A DNA stretch of 64,000 nucleotides from Bacteroidota bacterium (GCA_018267655.1 JAFDYB010000034.1:62001-126000), one strand, 5' to 3'. Shown: positions 45,260-54,605, counted from the first letter of the stretch. Made by a program: numbers and translations. The notes: a model not told the origin generated them from the letters alone.

Positions 45260-46663
45260 ATAAACTCTTTTAAAGCTCTTGGATTAATAGATACCATTAT
45301 GCTCGTATCGGGCAGTATGATTGGCTCGGGTATTTTTTTAGTTAGCGCCGGCATGATGCGAACATTAAACTCGCCCATACTGGTATTAATTTGCTGGCTA
45401 TTAAGTGGTATTATTACTTTATTTGCAGCTTTAAGTTATGGCGAATTAGCAGCAATGATACCGGAGGCCGGCGGGCAGTTTGTTTTTATTAAAAAATCAT
45501 TCGGAAATTTACTTGCGTTTATTTATGGCTGGGCTGTTTTTATGATTATTCAAACAGGTGTAATTGCTGCCGTTGCTGTAGCTTTTGCAAATTATTTATC
45601 GCAGTTACTGCCGGCTTCTCTAAATTTAGATTTACCCATTATTTGTTTTTTAGGGGTTAGTGTTACAAAAACCACTTTACTGGCAATTGGCTCTATAATA
45701 TTTCTTAGCTTTTTAAATAGTTTGGGCATTAAGAACGGAAAATTTATTCAATTAAGTTTTACGTCTTCTAAAATTATTGCGCTACTCGTTTTGATCTTAA
45801 TAGGATTGTTAGCCGGAAAAGAGCAGTCGTATTTTCATGTAAATTTTTCAAGCAGTACAACGTTTACTAATATAAATATCCCTTTTATAATTACTATTGG
45901 TGCTGCAATGATTGGACCATTGTTTAGTAGCGATGCGTGGAATAACGTAACCTTTATTGCGGGTGATGTGAAAAACCCATCTCGAAATATTCCGTTAGGA
46001 TTATTGATAGGTGTTTTGTTGGTTAGTGTTTTATATTTGCTGGCAAACATTGCCTACTTTATTCTGCTGCCGGCTTTTGGAAATGAGCATGGCGCTACCG
46101 TACTTGAAAGAGGTATTGCTTTTGCTAAAAACGATCGCGTTGGAAGTGCAGCTTTATACGCTGTTTTAGGCAATGTTGCTGAAACAGTGATGGCGGCATT
46201 AATTGTAGTATCAACCTTTGGCTGTAATAATGGGCTGATTATGGCTGGTGCAAGATTATTCGAGCGTATGGCAAACGATAAATTATTTTTTAAAACAGCT
46301 TCAAAACTAAACGCAAAAAATGTTCCGGCAAATGCAATTTGGTTACAAGCTGCATGGGCATCGGTATTGTGTGTTAGTGGTTCTTACAATGAACTACTTA
46401 ACTATTGTACGTTTGCTTCACTTATTTTTTACATGATTACAATTTCTAGTTTATTTTATTTTCGGATAAAACACCCGCAATGGGAAAGGCCGTACAAAGC
46501 CTGGGGCTATCCGCTTATTCCTGTAATTTATTTAATTATTACCCTTATAATTTGTATTTGCCTATTAATTGTTAGCACAAAAAACACTTTAATTGGGTTA
46601 GGAATTATAAGTTTGGGAGTGCCTATTTATTTTTTATTTAAAAAAAATGAAGCAATTTCTTAA
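45260..46663 (+). CDS. APC-superfamily amino acid permease, non-canonical start likely
   Basis: 467 aa as given, about 12 membrane segments; TM1 motif GSMIGSGIFLVSAG and GELAAMIPEAGGQFVFIKKSFG are typical. The first canonical start is the ATG at 45299, but the frame upstream stays open to a stop at 45236 and encodes the expected TM1 lead-in (NSFKALGLIDTI). Only ATT (45242) and ATA (45260) are available there; a TATCTTTA box at 45230-45237 would place transcription start near 45244, favouring ATA. If ATG 45299 is used the protein loses 13 residues. The end overlaps the next gene by 17 nt. Substrate unknown. Confidence 0.8.
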   Translation: MNSFKALGLIDTIMLVSGSMIGSGIFLVSAGMMRTLNSPILVLICWLLSGIITLFAALSYGELAAMIPEAGGQFVFIKKSFGNLLAFIYGWAVFMIIQTGVIAAVAVAFANYLSQLLPASLNLDLPIICFLGVSVTKTTLLAIGSIIFLSFLNSLGIKNGKFIQLSFTSSKIIALLVLILIGLLAGKEQSYFHVNFSSSTTFTNINIPFIITIGAAMIGPLFSSDAWNNVTFIAGDVKNPSRNIPLGLLIGVLLVSVLYLLANIAYFILLPAFGNEHGATVLERGIAFAKNDRVGSAALYAVLGNVAETVMAALIVVSTFGCNNGLIMAGARLFERMANDKLFFKTASKLNAKNVPANAIWLQAAWASVLCVSGSYNELLNYCTFASLIFYMITISSLFYFRIKHPQWERPYKAWGYPLIPVIYLIITLIICICLLIVSTKNTLIGLGIISLGVPIYFLFKKNEAIS

Positions 46664-47507
46664 TAATTATTTTGGGTTTAATAAACAACAAAGAAACGGT
46701 TTAATGATTCTTTTAATCATTTGCGGTTTTTTATTTTTAGTTAGAGTTATTATGCCTTTTTCTAAAAATGATAAAAGCATAGCGCTTTATACTATTCCTG
46801 AATTTGCGAGAGCAAATGATAGTTCAAATAATAAAAACGACAGTGCTACTACAATAAAAAATAATTTATTTGTTTTTAACCCCAATAACGTTTCGTTAAA
46901 CGAATTATTACAATTGGGGTTTAGTGAAAAAGCTGCAAAGGTTTTTTTAAATTTTAGAAACAAAGGCTTTGTGTTTAAGAAAAAAGAAGATTTAAAAAAG
47001 GTATATGGTATTAGCGAAAAACTCTACTTGAAATTAGAATCTTATATTTTAATTCAAGAGAAAACAACTAACATTAAAACAAATACAGAAAGTACAAGTC
47101 GCTTAATTAAGACTAAAATCGTAATTGAATTAAATGCAGCTGATAGTTTACAACTTGAGTCTCTTAATGGGATAGGGCCATCGTACGCAAAAAGAATATT
47201 AAAATATCGCACTATGCTTGGTGGCTTTATCAGCAAAGAACAACTGCTCGAAGTATATGGCTTTAACGAAGAATTATATAACAAAATTAAAGATCAAATA
47301 ACAATAAATCAAAACAGCATTGTAAAATTAAATTTAAAATACGATGACTTTAAAACAATAAACAAACATCCATATTTCAGTTACGAAGTCACAAAGCAGT
47401 TATTTAATACAAGACGAAAAGTGCAAATAACTCCCGAAATTTTAAAAGAAGTTATTAATAATGAAGATCTCTTTAATAAATTAATTCGCTACGTTGAGTT
47501 TGATTAA
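46647..47507 (+). CDS. Helix-hairpin-helix (ComEA-like) membrane-anchored protein
   Basis: 286 aa: one N-terminal membrane helix (about 17-36, GLMILLIICGFLFLVRVI), a short linker, then two or three helix-hairpin-helix DNA-binding units. The clear ones are NPNNVSLNELLQLGFSEKAA and LNAADSLQLESLNGIGPSYA with KRILKYRTMLGGF following, and a final degenerate unit. This matches ComEA/YbaV-like proteins that bind DNA outside the inner membrane, in uptake or envelope roles. ComF is also encoded in the window but not nearby. Confidence 0.75.
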   Translation: MKQFLNNYFGFNKQQRNGLMILLIICGFLFLVRVIMPFSKNDKSIALYTIPEFARANDSSNNKNDSATTIKNNLFVFNPNNVSLNELLQLGFSEKAAKVFLNFRNKGFVFKKKEDLKKVYGISEKLYLKLESYILIQEKTTNIKTNTESTSRLIKTKIVIELNAADSLQLESLNGIGPSYAKRILKYRTMLGGFISKEQLLEVYGFNEELYNKIKDQITINQNSIVKLNLKYDDFKTINKHPYFSYEVTKQLFNTRRKVQITPEILKEVINNEDLFNKLIRYVEFD

Positions 47508-48304
47508 TATGGGCTTTGCTTGCGAATAATTTTATTGAAGAGTTTTGGAAAAAATCGTTTTAATTTTATTAATATCAATTCTTTGCCGCCAATAAAAATT
47601 TCTTGTTTATTGTTAAGTACTGCATTTATAATTTGTTTAGCGCATTCTTCTGGACTAGTAGCGTTTATATGACTTGGATCCATAACCCCATGTAATTCAC
47701 CTTTATTGTTTAATGCACTTAACGAAATATTAGTTTTAATTTTTCCGGGACATACAATTAAGGTACTAATTCCTAATTTTTCAGTTTCAAGGCGATAGCT
47801 TTCAAAAAAACCATGTAAGGCATGTTTTGCGGCGCTATAACTCGATCGTAAATAAAATCCAAATTTACCGGCTATGCTGCTCACAACAATTATTTTTCCT
47901 GATTTTTGACGCTTCATATAAGGTGTAACCGCTTTTGTAAGTGCCACAGCCGAAAAATAATTTACCTCCATTAAATCTCTGTCAAAATCAAGTGGGGTTT
48001 CATCTGCTTTTGATCGTTGGCTTTGCCCACCATTATTAATTAACACATCAATACTACCAAATGTATTTATTATCTGAGCCGCCATTGTAATCGCATTTGA
48101 TGTGTTTTTTAAATCAAAAGGTATTATTAAAATATCGTTTGGTGGCAATTTACAAAATTGTTTTGTTTGCTCAAGCAATTCCATATTTCTGGCAGATAAA
48201 ACAAGGCGCGTATTGTATTTTGCTAATTCAATTGCTAAAGCTCGTCCAATACCCGAGCTGGCTCCGGTAATCCAAATAACTTTATGTTTTAAAATGCTAT
48301 CCAT
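47504..48304 (-). CDS. Short-chain dehydrogenase/reductase
   Basis: 266 aa from ATG 48304 (a TTG at 48313 is a less likely start). Rossmann NAD(P) motif TGASSGIGRAL, NNGG segment (LINNGGQSQRS), catalytic Ser and YxxxK (SYSAAKHAL) and a typical SDR C-terminal extension. The substrate is not evident. It is the last gene of a minus-strand operon with GT9 and GT2 glycosyltransferases (8-nt overlap with GT9), so a role in sugar or lipid modification for LPS is possible but unproven. It overlaps the HhH protein gene's end by 4 nt (convergent). Confidence 0.85.
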   Translation of the reverse strand: MDSILKHKVIWITGASSGIGRALAIELAKYNTRLVLSARNMELLEQTKQFCKLPPNDILIIPFDLKNTSNAITMAAQIINTFGSIDVLINNGGQSQRSKADETPLDFDRDLMEVNYFSAVALTKAVTPYMKRQKSGKIIVVSSIAGKFGFYLRSSYSAAKHALHGFFESYRLETEKLGISTLIVCPGKIKTNISLSALNNKGELHGVMDPSHINATSPEECAKQIINAVLNNKQEIFIGGKELILIKLKRFFPKLFNKIIRKQSPY

Positions 48305-49304
48305 TATTTTCAATTAATGAAATTATTTGTTCAGGCGTAATGTTTAAAATGCAATTACAAATTAGTGATTTTCTACAAGCATTACATTGTTTATTTAAAA
48401 CAATATAGCCGGCCTTTTCGCCAATTGGTGCCCAGCGAGTTGGAAAAATTGGACGCATTGGAGCATAAATGCCAATTGCTCTTTTACCTAAAGCAGCGGC
48501 AATATGCAGCGGGCCTGTACTTGCAGCAATTAAAACATCAGCCTGCGCAATAAAAGCAATAAGCTCTGTTAAATTCATTTTTCCACATAAATTAATAACG
48601 TTATTTTGCTGCAATAAATCAGATAAAAAATTTTCATCTTCTTTAGTGCCTGTTACATATATGGCATATTGATTGGAGGGCAACTTTGATATTAAATTCT
48701 TAAAGTTTTCAATTCCCCACTCACGAGCACTGCCTTTACTTTTAGGGTGTATAACAACAGTTGTTTTGTTTTTTAAAATTAAAGATTTAAAATTCTCGCT
48801 TAATTGCGGAATATTTGAAAAACCATAAAATTCAGAAATACTTTTTATATTAAACAGTGGCTCAATATTTAATGGCTTTAAAAGGAATTGATTAAGTACT
48901 GCTTCATGAAAATTAGAGTTTTTGCGAGACAACTTAACTAATTGATTGCACGTAAATAAATGAAACAAACGATTGCGTGTTCCTATTCTTAAATTGATTT
49001 TTGCTTTTTTTGCAGCTTTAGCTATTTGCTCATTTGGAAAAACATGTAAAATAACACCAGCTTTTATTTTTTGAAATTCTTGTGTTAATCCCGTTACATT
49101 AGAGTAATCGTCTGCATTTAAAAATCTATCTACAAATTTGCTCAATAGTACAATAGGCTCCGTATATGTACGTCCTATAAAAATTATTTTACAGTTAGGA
49201 AAATGATTTTTAATTATTCCTGCTAAAGGCAAGGTTAATACAACATCGCCTATGCCATCAGTGCGACTTATTATAAATGTGGCGGTATTTAAATTAGTTT
49301 TTAT
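48297..49304 (-). CDS. GT9 family (heptosyltransferase-like) glycosyltransferase, non-canonical start likely
   Basis: 335 aa as given. GT9 hallmarks: the N-terminal loop FIISRTDGIGDVVLTLPLAG (essential), the C-terminal domain with VIHPKSKGSAREWGIENF and the nucleotide-sugar region ASTGPLHIAAALGKRAIGIY. The only canonical start downstream is a TTG at 49232, which would remove the conserved N-terminal loop. Extending the open frame upstream to the overlap with the GT2 gene gives no ATG, GTG or TTG; ATA at 49304 (ATA AAA ACT AAT...) yields a normal N-terminus. It transfers a sugar to LPS-core or lipid acceptors, exact sugar unknown. Operon with GT2 and the SDR. Confidence 0.82.
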   Translation of the reverse strand: MKTNLNTATFIISRTDGIGDVVLTLPLAGIIKNHFPNCKIIFIGRTYTEPIVLLSKFVDRFLNADDYSNVTGLTQEFQKIKAGVILHVFPNEQIAKAAKKAKINLRIGTRNRLFHLFTCNQLVKLSRKNSNFHEAVLNQFLLKPLNIEPLFNIKSISEFYGFSNIPQLSENFKSLILKNKTTVVIHPKSKGSAREWGIENFKNLISKLPSNQYAIYVTGTKEDENFLSDLLQQNNVINLCGKMNLTELIAFIAQADVLIAASTGPLHIAAALGKRAIGIYAPMRPIFPTRWAPIGEKAGYIVLNKQCNACRKSLICNCILNITPEQIISLIENNG

Positions 49305-50052
49305 GATATAATAATTTTAATTTTTTATACTTCAAGTAGGTTGCGTATGCACTAATTTTAGAAATATTAAAACCAGCTTTACCATCTAAAAACCCTAATG
49401 TTAAAAAATAATGATGTATAAATTTTGCAATTGGGTTAACGATTAATTTATAAAAGGGGGCTTTTTTCCCTTTTTCAAAATAGGCCTGTGCGCTTATACT
49501 AGTAAAATACTCCACTTGTTTATAATGATCGTTTTTAGTATAGTAGCTATAATGTAAAATATCCCCTTTTAAAAAGCCTGCTTCTGAATCGCCATTCTGC
49601 AATTCAAATTTATCATGAGGATTAATTCCCCCCCAACAACCTTTTGTGCTGTCCCACAATCGTAATTTCTTATCGGGATACCAACCGCAATGATGCACCC
49701 AGTGTCCACAATAATTGGTTAAACGATTCATGTAATAACCCTTATTTATAAAGGTATTTTTAACAGTTATAATTGATTTTTTTAATTCTTCGCTTAAAGC
49801 CTCATCAGCATCTAACGATAAAACATATTTATTTGTGGCATAAGTAATCGCTCTGTTTTTTTGCTGAATATGCCCATCAAATTTATGTTGAAAAAACTTT
49901 ACATTGTAAAGCCCGCATATTTGTTCGGTTTTATCGGTACTAAATGAATCTAGTACAACAATTTCATCAACCACTCCCTGTAACGAGTTTAAACATCGTT
50001 CAATGTTTCGCTCTTCGTTAAACGTTATTATAACTGCTGAAATTTTAATCAC
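49294..50052 (-). CDS. Family 2 glycosyltransferase (WaaE/KdtX-like)
   Basis: 252 aa, GT-A fold. N-terminal ISAVIITFNEERNIERCLNSL, then VLDSFSTDKT and the metal-binding region LSLDADEAL. The sequence WVHHCGWYPDKKLRLWD is typical of the WaaE-like beta-1,4-glucosyltransferase subgroup of LPS-core synthesis. The start codon is GTG (50052). It overlaps the following GT9 by 11 nt. A TAACTTTA variant of the -7 box lies about 5-12 nt upstream. Confidence 0.85.
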   Translation of the reverse strand: MIKISAVIITFNEERNIERCLNSLQGVVDEIVVLDSFSTDKTEQICGLYNVKFFQHKFDGHIQQKNRAITYATNKYVLSLDADEALSEELKKSIITVKNTFINKGYYMNRLTNYCGHWVHHCGWYPDKKLRLWDSTKGCWGGINPHDKFELQNGDSEAGFLKGDILHYSYYTKNDHYKQVEYFTSISAQAYFEKGKKAPFYKLIVNPIAKFIHHYFLTLGFLDGKAGFNISKISAYATYLKYKKLKLLYHKN

Positions 50053-50083
50053 AGCGTAAAGTTATTATTTTTAGTATAATTGC

Positions 50084-50091
50084 TACTTTTG
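50084..50091 (+). promoter_or_regulatory. Promoter -7 box almost touching a TTG start
   Basis: TACTTTTG is an exact TAnnTTTG match that ends 5 nt before the TTG at 50097. If used, transcription would begin at or within a few bases of the start codon, giving a leaderless mRNA. Confidence 0.5.
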
Positions 50092-50096
50092 TTTAA

Positions 50097-51917
50097 TTGG
50101 AAAATAAATACATATTAAAATCGCATGCTTTTTTAATAAGCTTGTTCATAATTTGTTTTTGTGTGTATATAAAATTACTATGGTTCGGCCATATTAGCTG
50201 GGATGATCCCGAAATGGTTTTTAAAAATCGCGACGTGCAATTATTTAATATTAGAAATTTATTTACTAAGCACTTTGTAGGAAATTATATACCAATTACA
50301 ATGTTTTTTCATGCATTTGCCTATAAGTTATTTGGCAATTGGGCAGGCGGACATCATTTATTAAACATTATACTACACTTGTTTAATGGAATATTGATAC
50401 ATTCTGTTATTCAAACTTTATTTACAAATAAAAAATTGTCGCTATTTATTACTTGTGTGTTTTTATTGCATCCGCTTCAAGTTGAAAGTGTAGCTTGGAT
50501 AAGTGAACTAAAAAATGTGTTATCGGCAAGTTTTGCTTTATTAAGTTTTAAATATTATTTAAGTTATCAAAATACACAGCGTATGTTTAAATTAATTATT
50601 TCGTTTTTATTTTTTGCGTTGGGTTGTTTTTCAAAATCATCGGTTATTATATTACCATTAATATTTTTAATAACTGTGTGGTTTTTACAACAAAAAATAA
50701 TCTTACAACAAGTTAAATTACTTTTACCATTTACATTACTCTCTATAATTGTAGGTCTTGTAAATATTAATACTCAAGCGGCAGATAGGTTTATTAACTT
50801 TGCCCATAATTTTCCCGTTTATGAAAAAATTGGCTTTGCGGGTTATGCCATATTAGTTTATTGCCTAAATTTTTTGTTTCCACTAAAGTTAAGTGTACTA
50901 TACCCCTACCCCGAAAATAAACTCTTTGCTATAAGTTTAGGGTATTTATTTTTACTACTAGTTATACTGTTCATTTTTTATTTTTTAAAGAAAAAATCAT
51001 ACAATCCTGTGCTACTTATCTTATTGTTGTTTGTAAATTTAATTTTAGTGCTTCAATTTATTCCATTTGGGGAGGTGTTAAATGCCGATAGATACATGTA
51101 CTTAGCAATAATTTCATTTGCCCTTCCTATAGGTATTTTATTGTGGCGCAAAATGCCCATGCTTAATTACCTTAATTATTTTATTACTGTTGTATTAGCA
51201 ACACTAACTGTTTTTAGAGTGAGCGTATGGTCAAGCAGTATTTCTTTATACTCTGATATTTTAAAAAAATATCCCAACTCATTTGTGGCACTAAACAGCT
51301 TAGGCGCAGAGTATATGATGAATAATAAAAACGAGCTTGCCGAAAAATGTTTAACGAAAGCAACAGAAGTGTCTCCAAAAAATTATAAAGGTTTTTACAA
51401 TAAAGGTTTATTGTATTTAAAAACAAACCAAGCACAATTAGCCATTGAAAATTTAAATACGGCATTAACAATATATTCGTATGCAAAGGCTTATGTTGCC
51501 AGATCATCGGCTTATTTAATTACAAACGATTTTTCAAAAGCAATGAATGATGCTAAAACTGCATTAGAGCTTGATGAAAACAGCTCAAAAGCTCATTTTG
51601 TAATGGCAGAGTGTTTAAATCACATTAACGATTTAGATGGTGCCATGAAAGAATACAATAGAGCAATTAGTATTGATGGTGATGTTGCTGAATATTATTT
51701 TAAGCGAAGCATAGCCTTTGGCAAACAGCAAAATTTTATGGCATGTTTAAGCGATTTAAATGCTACCCTATCATATAATCCAAAATTATACGAAGCGTAT
51801 TATTGGCGAGGTGTAGCTAAGTTTAATTTAAAGCAAAATCCTTGCAGTGATTTTAAAAAAGCCGGCGAAAGTGGTATTGAAATGGCTTATAACGCTTTAT
51901 CTAAATATTGTAAATAA
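50097..51917 (+). CDS. TMTC-like multi-pass membrane protein with C-terminal TPR repeats
   Basis: 606 aa, TTG start (an in-frame TAA directly precedes it, so nothing upstream is possible). The N-terminal 350 residues hold about 9-10 membrane helices and the GT-C-type first loop SWDDPEMVFKNRD; FLLHPLQVESVAWISELKN and GEVLNADRYMYL match the TMTC / O-mannosyltransferase-like family. The C-terminal third (about 390-600) has five to six TPR repeats (AEKCLTKATEVSPKN, AIENLNTALTIY, AMKEYNRAISIDG). It could transfer a polyprenyl-linked sugar to proteins. A TACTTTTG box lies just upstream. The stop overlaps the omega-amidase start. Confidence 0.8.
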   Translation: MENKYILKSHAFLISLFIICFCVYIKLLWFGHISWDDPEMVFKNRDVQLFNIRNLFTKHFVGNYIPITMFFHAFAYKLFGNWAGGHHLLNIILHLFNGILIHSVIQTLFTNKKLSLFITCVFLLHPLQVESVAWISELKNVLSASFALLSFKYYLSYQNTQRMFKLIISFLFFALGCFSKSSVIILPLIFLITVWFLQQKIILQQVKLLLPFTLLSIIVGLVNINTQAADRFINFAHNFPVYEKIGFAGYAILVYCLNFLFPLKLSVLYPYPENKLFAISLGYLFLLLVILFIFYFLKKKSYNPVLLILLLFVNLILVLQFIPFGEVLNADRYMYLAIISFALPIGILLWRKMPMLNYLNYFITVVLATLTVFRVSVWSSSISLYSDILKKYPNSFVALNSLGAEYMMNNKNELAEKCLTKATEVSPKNYKGFYNKGLLYLKTNQAQLAIENLNTALTIYSYAKAYVARSSAYLITNDFSKAMNDAKTALELDENSSKAHFVMAECLNHINDLDGAMKEYNRAISIDGDVAEYYFKRSIAFGKQQNFMACLSDLNATLSYNPKLYEAYYWRGVAKFNLKQNPCSDFKKAGESGIEMAYNALSKYCK

Positions 51918-52702
51918 TGAAAATAACATTAGTTCAAAGTGATTTGTATTGGGAAAATGAAGAAAAAAACCTTCTGCATTTTACCGAATTAATTTCTCCT
52001 CTCAAAAACAAAACTAATGTAATTGTATTGCCTGAAATGTTTACCACCGGCTTTAGCATGAATGTGGGCAAAATAGTTGCCTCGCCCACAGGCAATGCTG
52101 TTAAGTGGTTAATACAGCAGGCTAAAAATTTAAATTGTGTAATTTGTGGGAGCATTGCAATTACTGAAAACAATAAATACTATAACCGTTTATTTTGGGT
52201 TGACCCAAGCGGAGCGGTATCAACATATAATAAACGCCATCTTTTTAGAATGGGAGAAGAAGATCAATATTATTCTGCGGGGAATGCTAAAATTATAGTT
52301 GAAAATAATGGCCTTAAATTTCTACCCTTAATTTGTTATGATTTGCGTTTCCCGGTTTGGAGCAGAAACACATTAAACACACATCAGTACGAATATGATA
52401 TTTTAATTTACGTTGCCAATTGGCCCGAAGTGCGTAATTATCCTTGGCAGCAGTTGTTAATTGCTCGTGCCATCGAAAATCAATGTTTTGTTGTAGGCGT
52501 TAATCGTGTTGGGGTTGATGGCAATGACATTAATTATTGTGGCAATAGTATGGTTGTCAATCCTAAAGGCGAAATAATTACCTCGCTTCCTAAAAACGAA
52601 GAACATGTTGTTACTGTAGAAATTGATAAAACGAACTTAACTGATTTTAGGAAAAAATTTCCGGCAATTTTAGATGCTGATAATTTTTTACTTAAAATTT
52701 AA
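51917..52702 (+). CDS. Nitrilase-superfamily omega-amidase (YafV-like)
   Basis: 261 aa with the Glu-Lys-Cys triad: LPEMF (Glu), YNKRHLF (Lys) and LICYDLRFP (Cys). The pattern and length fit omega-amidase YafV/NIT2, which hydrolyses 2-oxoglutaramate-type amides (from glutamine transaminase) as a metabolite-repair step. The start overlaps the TPR gene by one base (TAATG), so it is in the same operon. The end overlaps the convergent beta-barrel gene by 11 nt. Confidence 0.88.
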   Translation: MKITLVQSDLYWENEEKNLLHFTELISPLKNKTNVIVLPEMFTTGFSMNVGKIVASPTGNAVKWLIQQAKNLNCVICGSIAITENNKYYNRLFWVDPSGAVSTYNKRHLFRMGEEDQYYSAGNAKIIVENNGLKFLPLICYDLRFPVWSRNTLNTHQYEYDILIYVANWPEVRNYPWQQLLIARAIENQCFVVGVNRVGVDGNDINYCGNSMVVNPKGEIITSLPKNEEHVVTVEIDKTNLTDFRKKFPAILDADNFLLKI

Positions 52703-53489
52703 AACAACCTCCCAAACACAAAGCCAGCTCATAGCAAGCAAACGATTGTTTGCCAATACCGCCGCTTGCAATATGTAAATTGCGATAGTGAGCATAAACC
52801 ACTTTATCGTATAGCTCAACAAATACATGTTTAAAAAACGTTACTCTAACGGCAGCATCAAAATCAACATTCCAGCCGCTAATTTGAAAATGAGGGTCGT
52901 TATCAACACCAAAAATTGTATTTTGAACGTGTGGCACATTTGGCCCTCCACCTAATTTAATTAATCCATCTAGTTTAATATTTTCATTAAAAAGTTTTAC
53001 TAGTTTTAATTTTCTTACCAAATTAAATTCTAAAAAATTTGCACCGTTATTTAACTGCCACAAAAAATTTGGATTTCCGGTTTGTATAATTGTATCTACT
53101 TGGCGTCCATGAAAAGTTCCTTTTAACTCAAGTGGTTGCCACGAGTCAACTACATACTTGGTGTGATCAAAATTAATTTCGAAAGCCCAATTTTGTTTTT
53201 CATCAAAAAAATAGCCGATACGGTAATTATATTGAGGTATAGTTAATTGGGTTTGAAACAAACGTGAGTCCCAGCCTTTATGGTCGTGCGCAATTACTTC
53301 TTTTAAAACGTAATTATTATTGAGCGAAGGTTGATTAATATAAATGTCGCTACGAGTGTACCACTCTGTATTATAACCCCACGAAAAATAAAATTCTCCA
53401 TTTTTTACAATTTTAAAATTCGAAAGTTGTGAAAACCCACTTAAAGTTAACAAAACTAATAACGAAGCTGCTTTTGTTATTTTACTCAT
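52692..53489 (-). CDS. Predicted outer-membrane beta-barrel protein, unknown function
   Basis: 265 aa with a signal peptide (LLTLSGFS-QLS). The mature protein alternates hydrophobic and polar residues with many aromatics at strand ends (GEFYFSWGYNTEWYTRSDIY, YRIGYFFDEKQNWAFEINFD, FFKHVFVELYDKVVYAHYR) and ends in LALCLGGCFKF, a terminal aromatic strand as in outer-membrane barrels. No specific family recognised. It is followed by the galE gene on the same strand (galE lies upstream by 18 nt). Confidence 0.65.
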   Translation of the reverse strand: MSKITKAASLLVLLTLSGFSQLSNFKIVKNGEFYFSWGYNTEWYTRSDIYINQPSLNNNYVLKEVIAHDHKGWDSRLFQTQLTIPQYNYRIGYFFDEKQNWAFEINFDHTKYVVDSWQPLELKGTFHGRQVDTIIQTGNPNFLWQLNNGANFLEFNLVRKLKLVKLFNENIKLDGLIKLGGGPNVPHVQNTIFGVDNDPHFQISGWNVDFDAAVRVTFFKHVFVELYDKVVYAHYRNLHIASGGIGKQSFACYELALCLGGCFKF

Positions 53490-53507
53490 TTTTGTTTTTT
53501 TATTTAA

Positions 53508-54539
53508 TTAAATTCCGTCATTTTCAATAGTTTGCTGCCATTTCCACGCACTAAGCATCATGTCATTTATTGAATATTTAATTTTCCAATTTAATTTTTT
53601 TATCGCTAAATTATTATTTGCATAAACTGCAACAACATCGCCAGCTCGGCGTGCGCCTAAAGTATATTTTAATTTAAGTTTGGCTACTTTTTCAAATGCA
53701 GTAATCGCTTCTAGAACAGTTACACCGTTACCGGTTCCTAAATTAAAAAGCGAAACTTGACTTTCGTTTTTATTATTAAGCAAAAAATTAGTTGCTAAAA
53801 CATGAGCGTTTGCAATATCACTCACATGAATGTAATCGCGAATACAAGTGCCATCGCGGGTATCATAATCGTTTCCAAAAACCGTTAAATTATTTTTTCC
53901 TATTGCTGTTTGCGTAATTATTGGTACAAGATTGTTTGGTTTACCTAAAGGATACTCCCCCAATTGTCCGCTTAAATGGGCGCCAACCGGATTAAAATAT
54001 CTTAAAATAACTGCGTTGTGTTGAGGCAAACTTTTTAAAAAATGTTCAATTATTTCTTCGCCCATTTGTTTTGTATTAGCATAAGGCGATTCGGCTTTTT
54101 TAATTGGAGAGGTTTCGGTTACCGGTAGTTCATCAGCATTTCCATATATAGAACATGAAGAGGAAAAAACAAAATTTGTAATTTGATTTACTTTGCAGTA
54201 TTCTAATAAATTAAGCAGCGAAACTAAGTTGTTAGTATAGTACTGTAAAGGGTTTAACACGCTTTCACCTACTGCTTTTAGAGCAGCAAAGTGTATAACA
54301 ACATCTATTTTTCCTACTTTGTCAAGTAATGAAAAACAATGCTCTTTATTACATAAATCTGTTTCTAAAACTTTAAACTCCGAGTTTGTAATTTTTTTTA
54401 CCCGCTCTAAGGCTTGTTTGGTTGAATTTGAAAAATTGTCTAAAGCAATTACTTCGTAAGCTCCGCTTTCAATTAACTCAATAAGTGTATGTGAGCCAAT
54501 ATAACCTGCTGCACCCGTTACAAGTACTTTTTTAGACAT
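53508..54539 (-). CDS. galE: UDP-glucose 4-epimerase
   Basis: 343 aa extended SDR. NAD motif TGAAGYIGSHT, the VIALDNFSNS loop, the catalytic YANTK within ESPYANTKQMGEE, and the GDGTCIRDYIHVSDIA (the RDYIHV motif). It interconverts UDP-glucose and UDP-galactose, supplying galactose for LPS or exopolysaccharide. It is upstream of the beta-barrel gene and followed by the decayed region at 54540-55140. Confidence 0.95.
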   Translation of the reverse strand: MSKKVLVTGAAGYIGSHTLIELIESGAYEVIALDNFSNSTKQALERVKKITNSEFKVLETDLCNKEHCFSLLDKVGKIDVVIHFAALKAVGESVLNPLQYYTNNLVSLLNLLEYCKVNQITNFVFSSSCSIYGNADELPVTETSPIKKAESPYANTKQMGEEIIEHFLKSLPQHNAVILRYFNPVGAHLSGQLGEYPLGKPNNLVPIITQTAIGKNNLTVFGNDYDTRDGTCIRDYIHVSDIANAHVLATNFLLNNKNESQVSLFNLGTGNGVTVLEAITAFEKVAKLKLKYTLGARRAGDVVAVYANNNLAIKKLNWKIKYSINDMMLSAWKWQQTIENDGI

Positions 54540-54605
54540 ATAAACAATAAGGCCATAAATATACTAAAATTCGATAAACTACCGGCTCATACCAAAAGTA
54601 AATAT

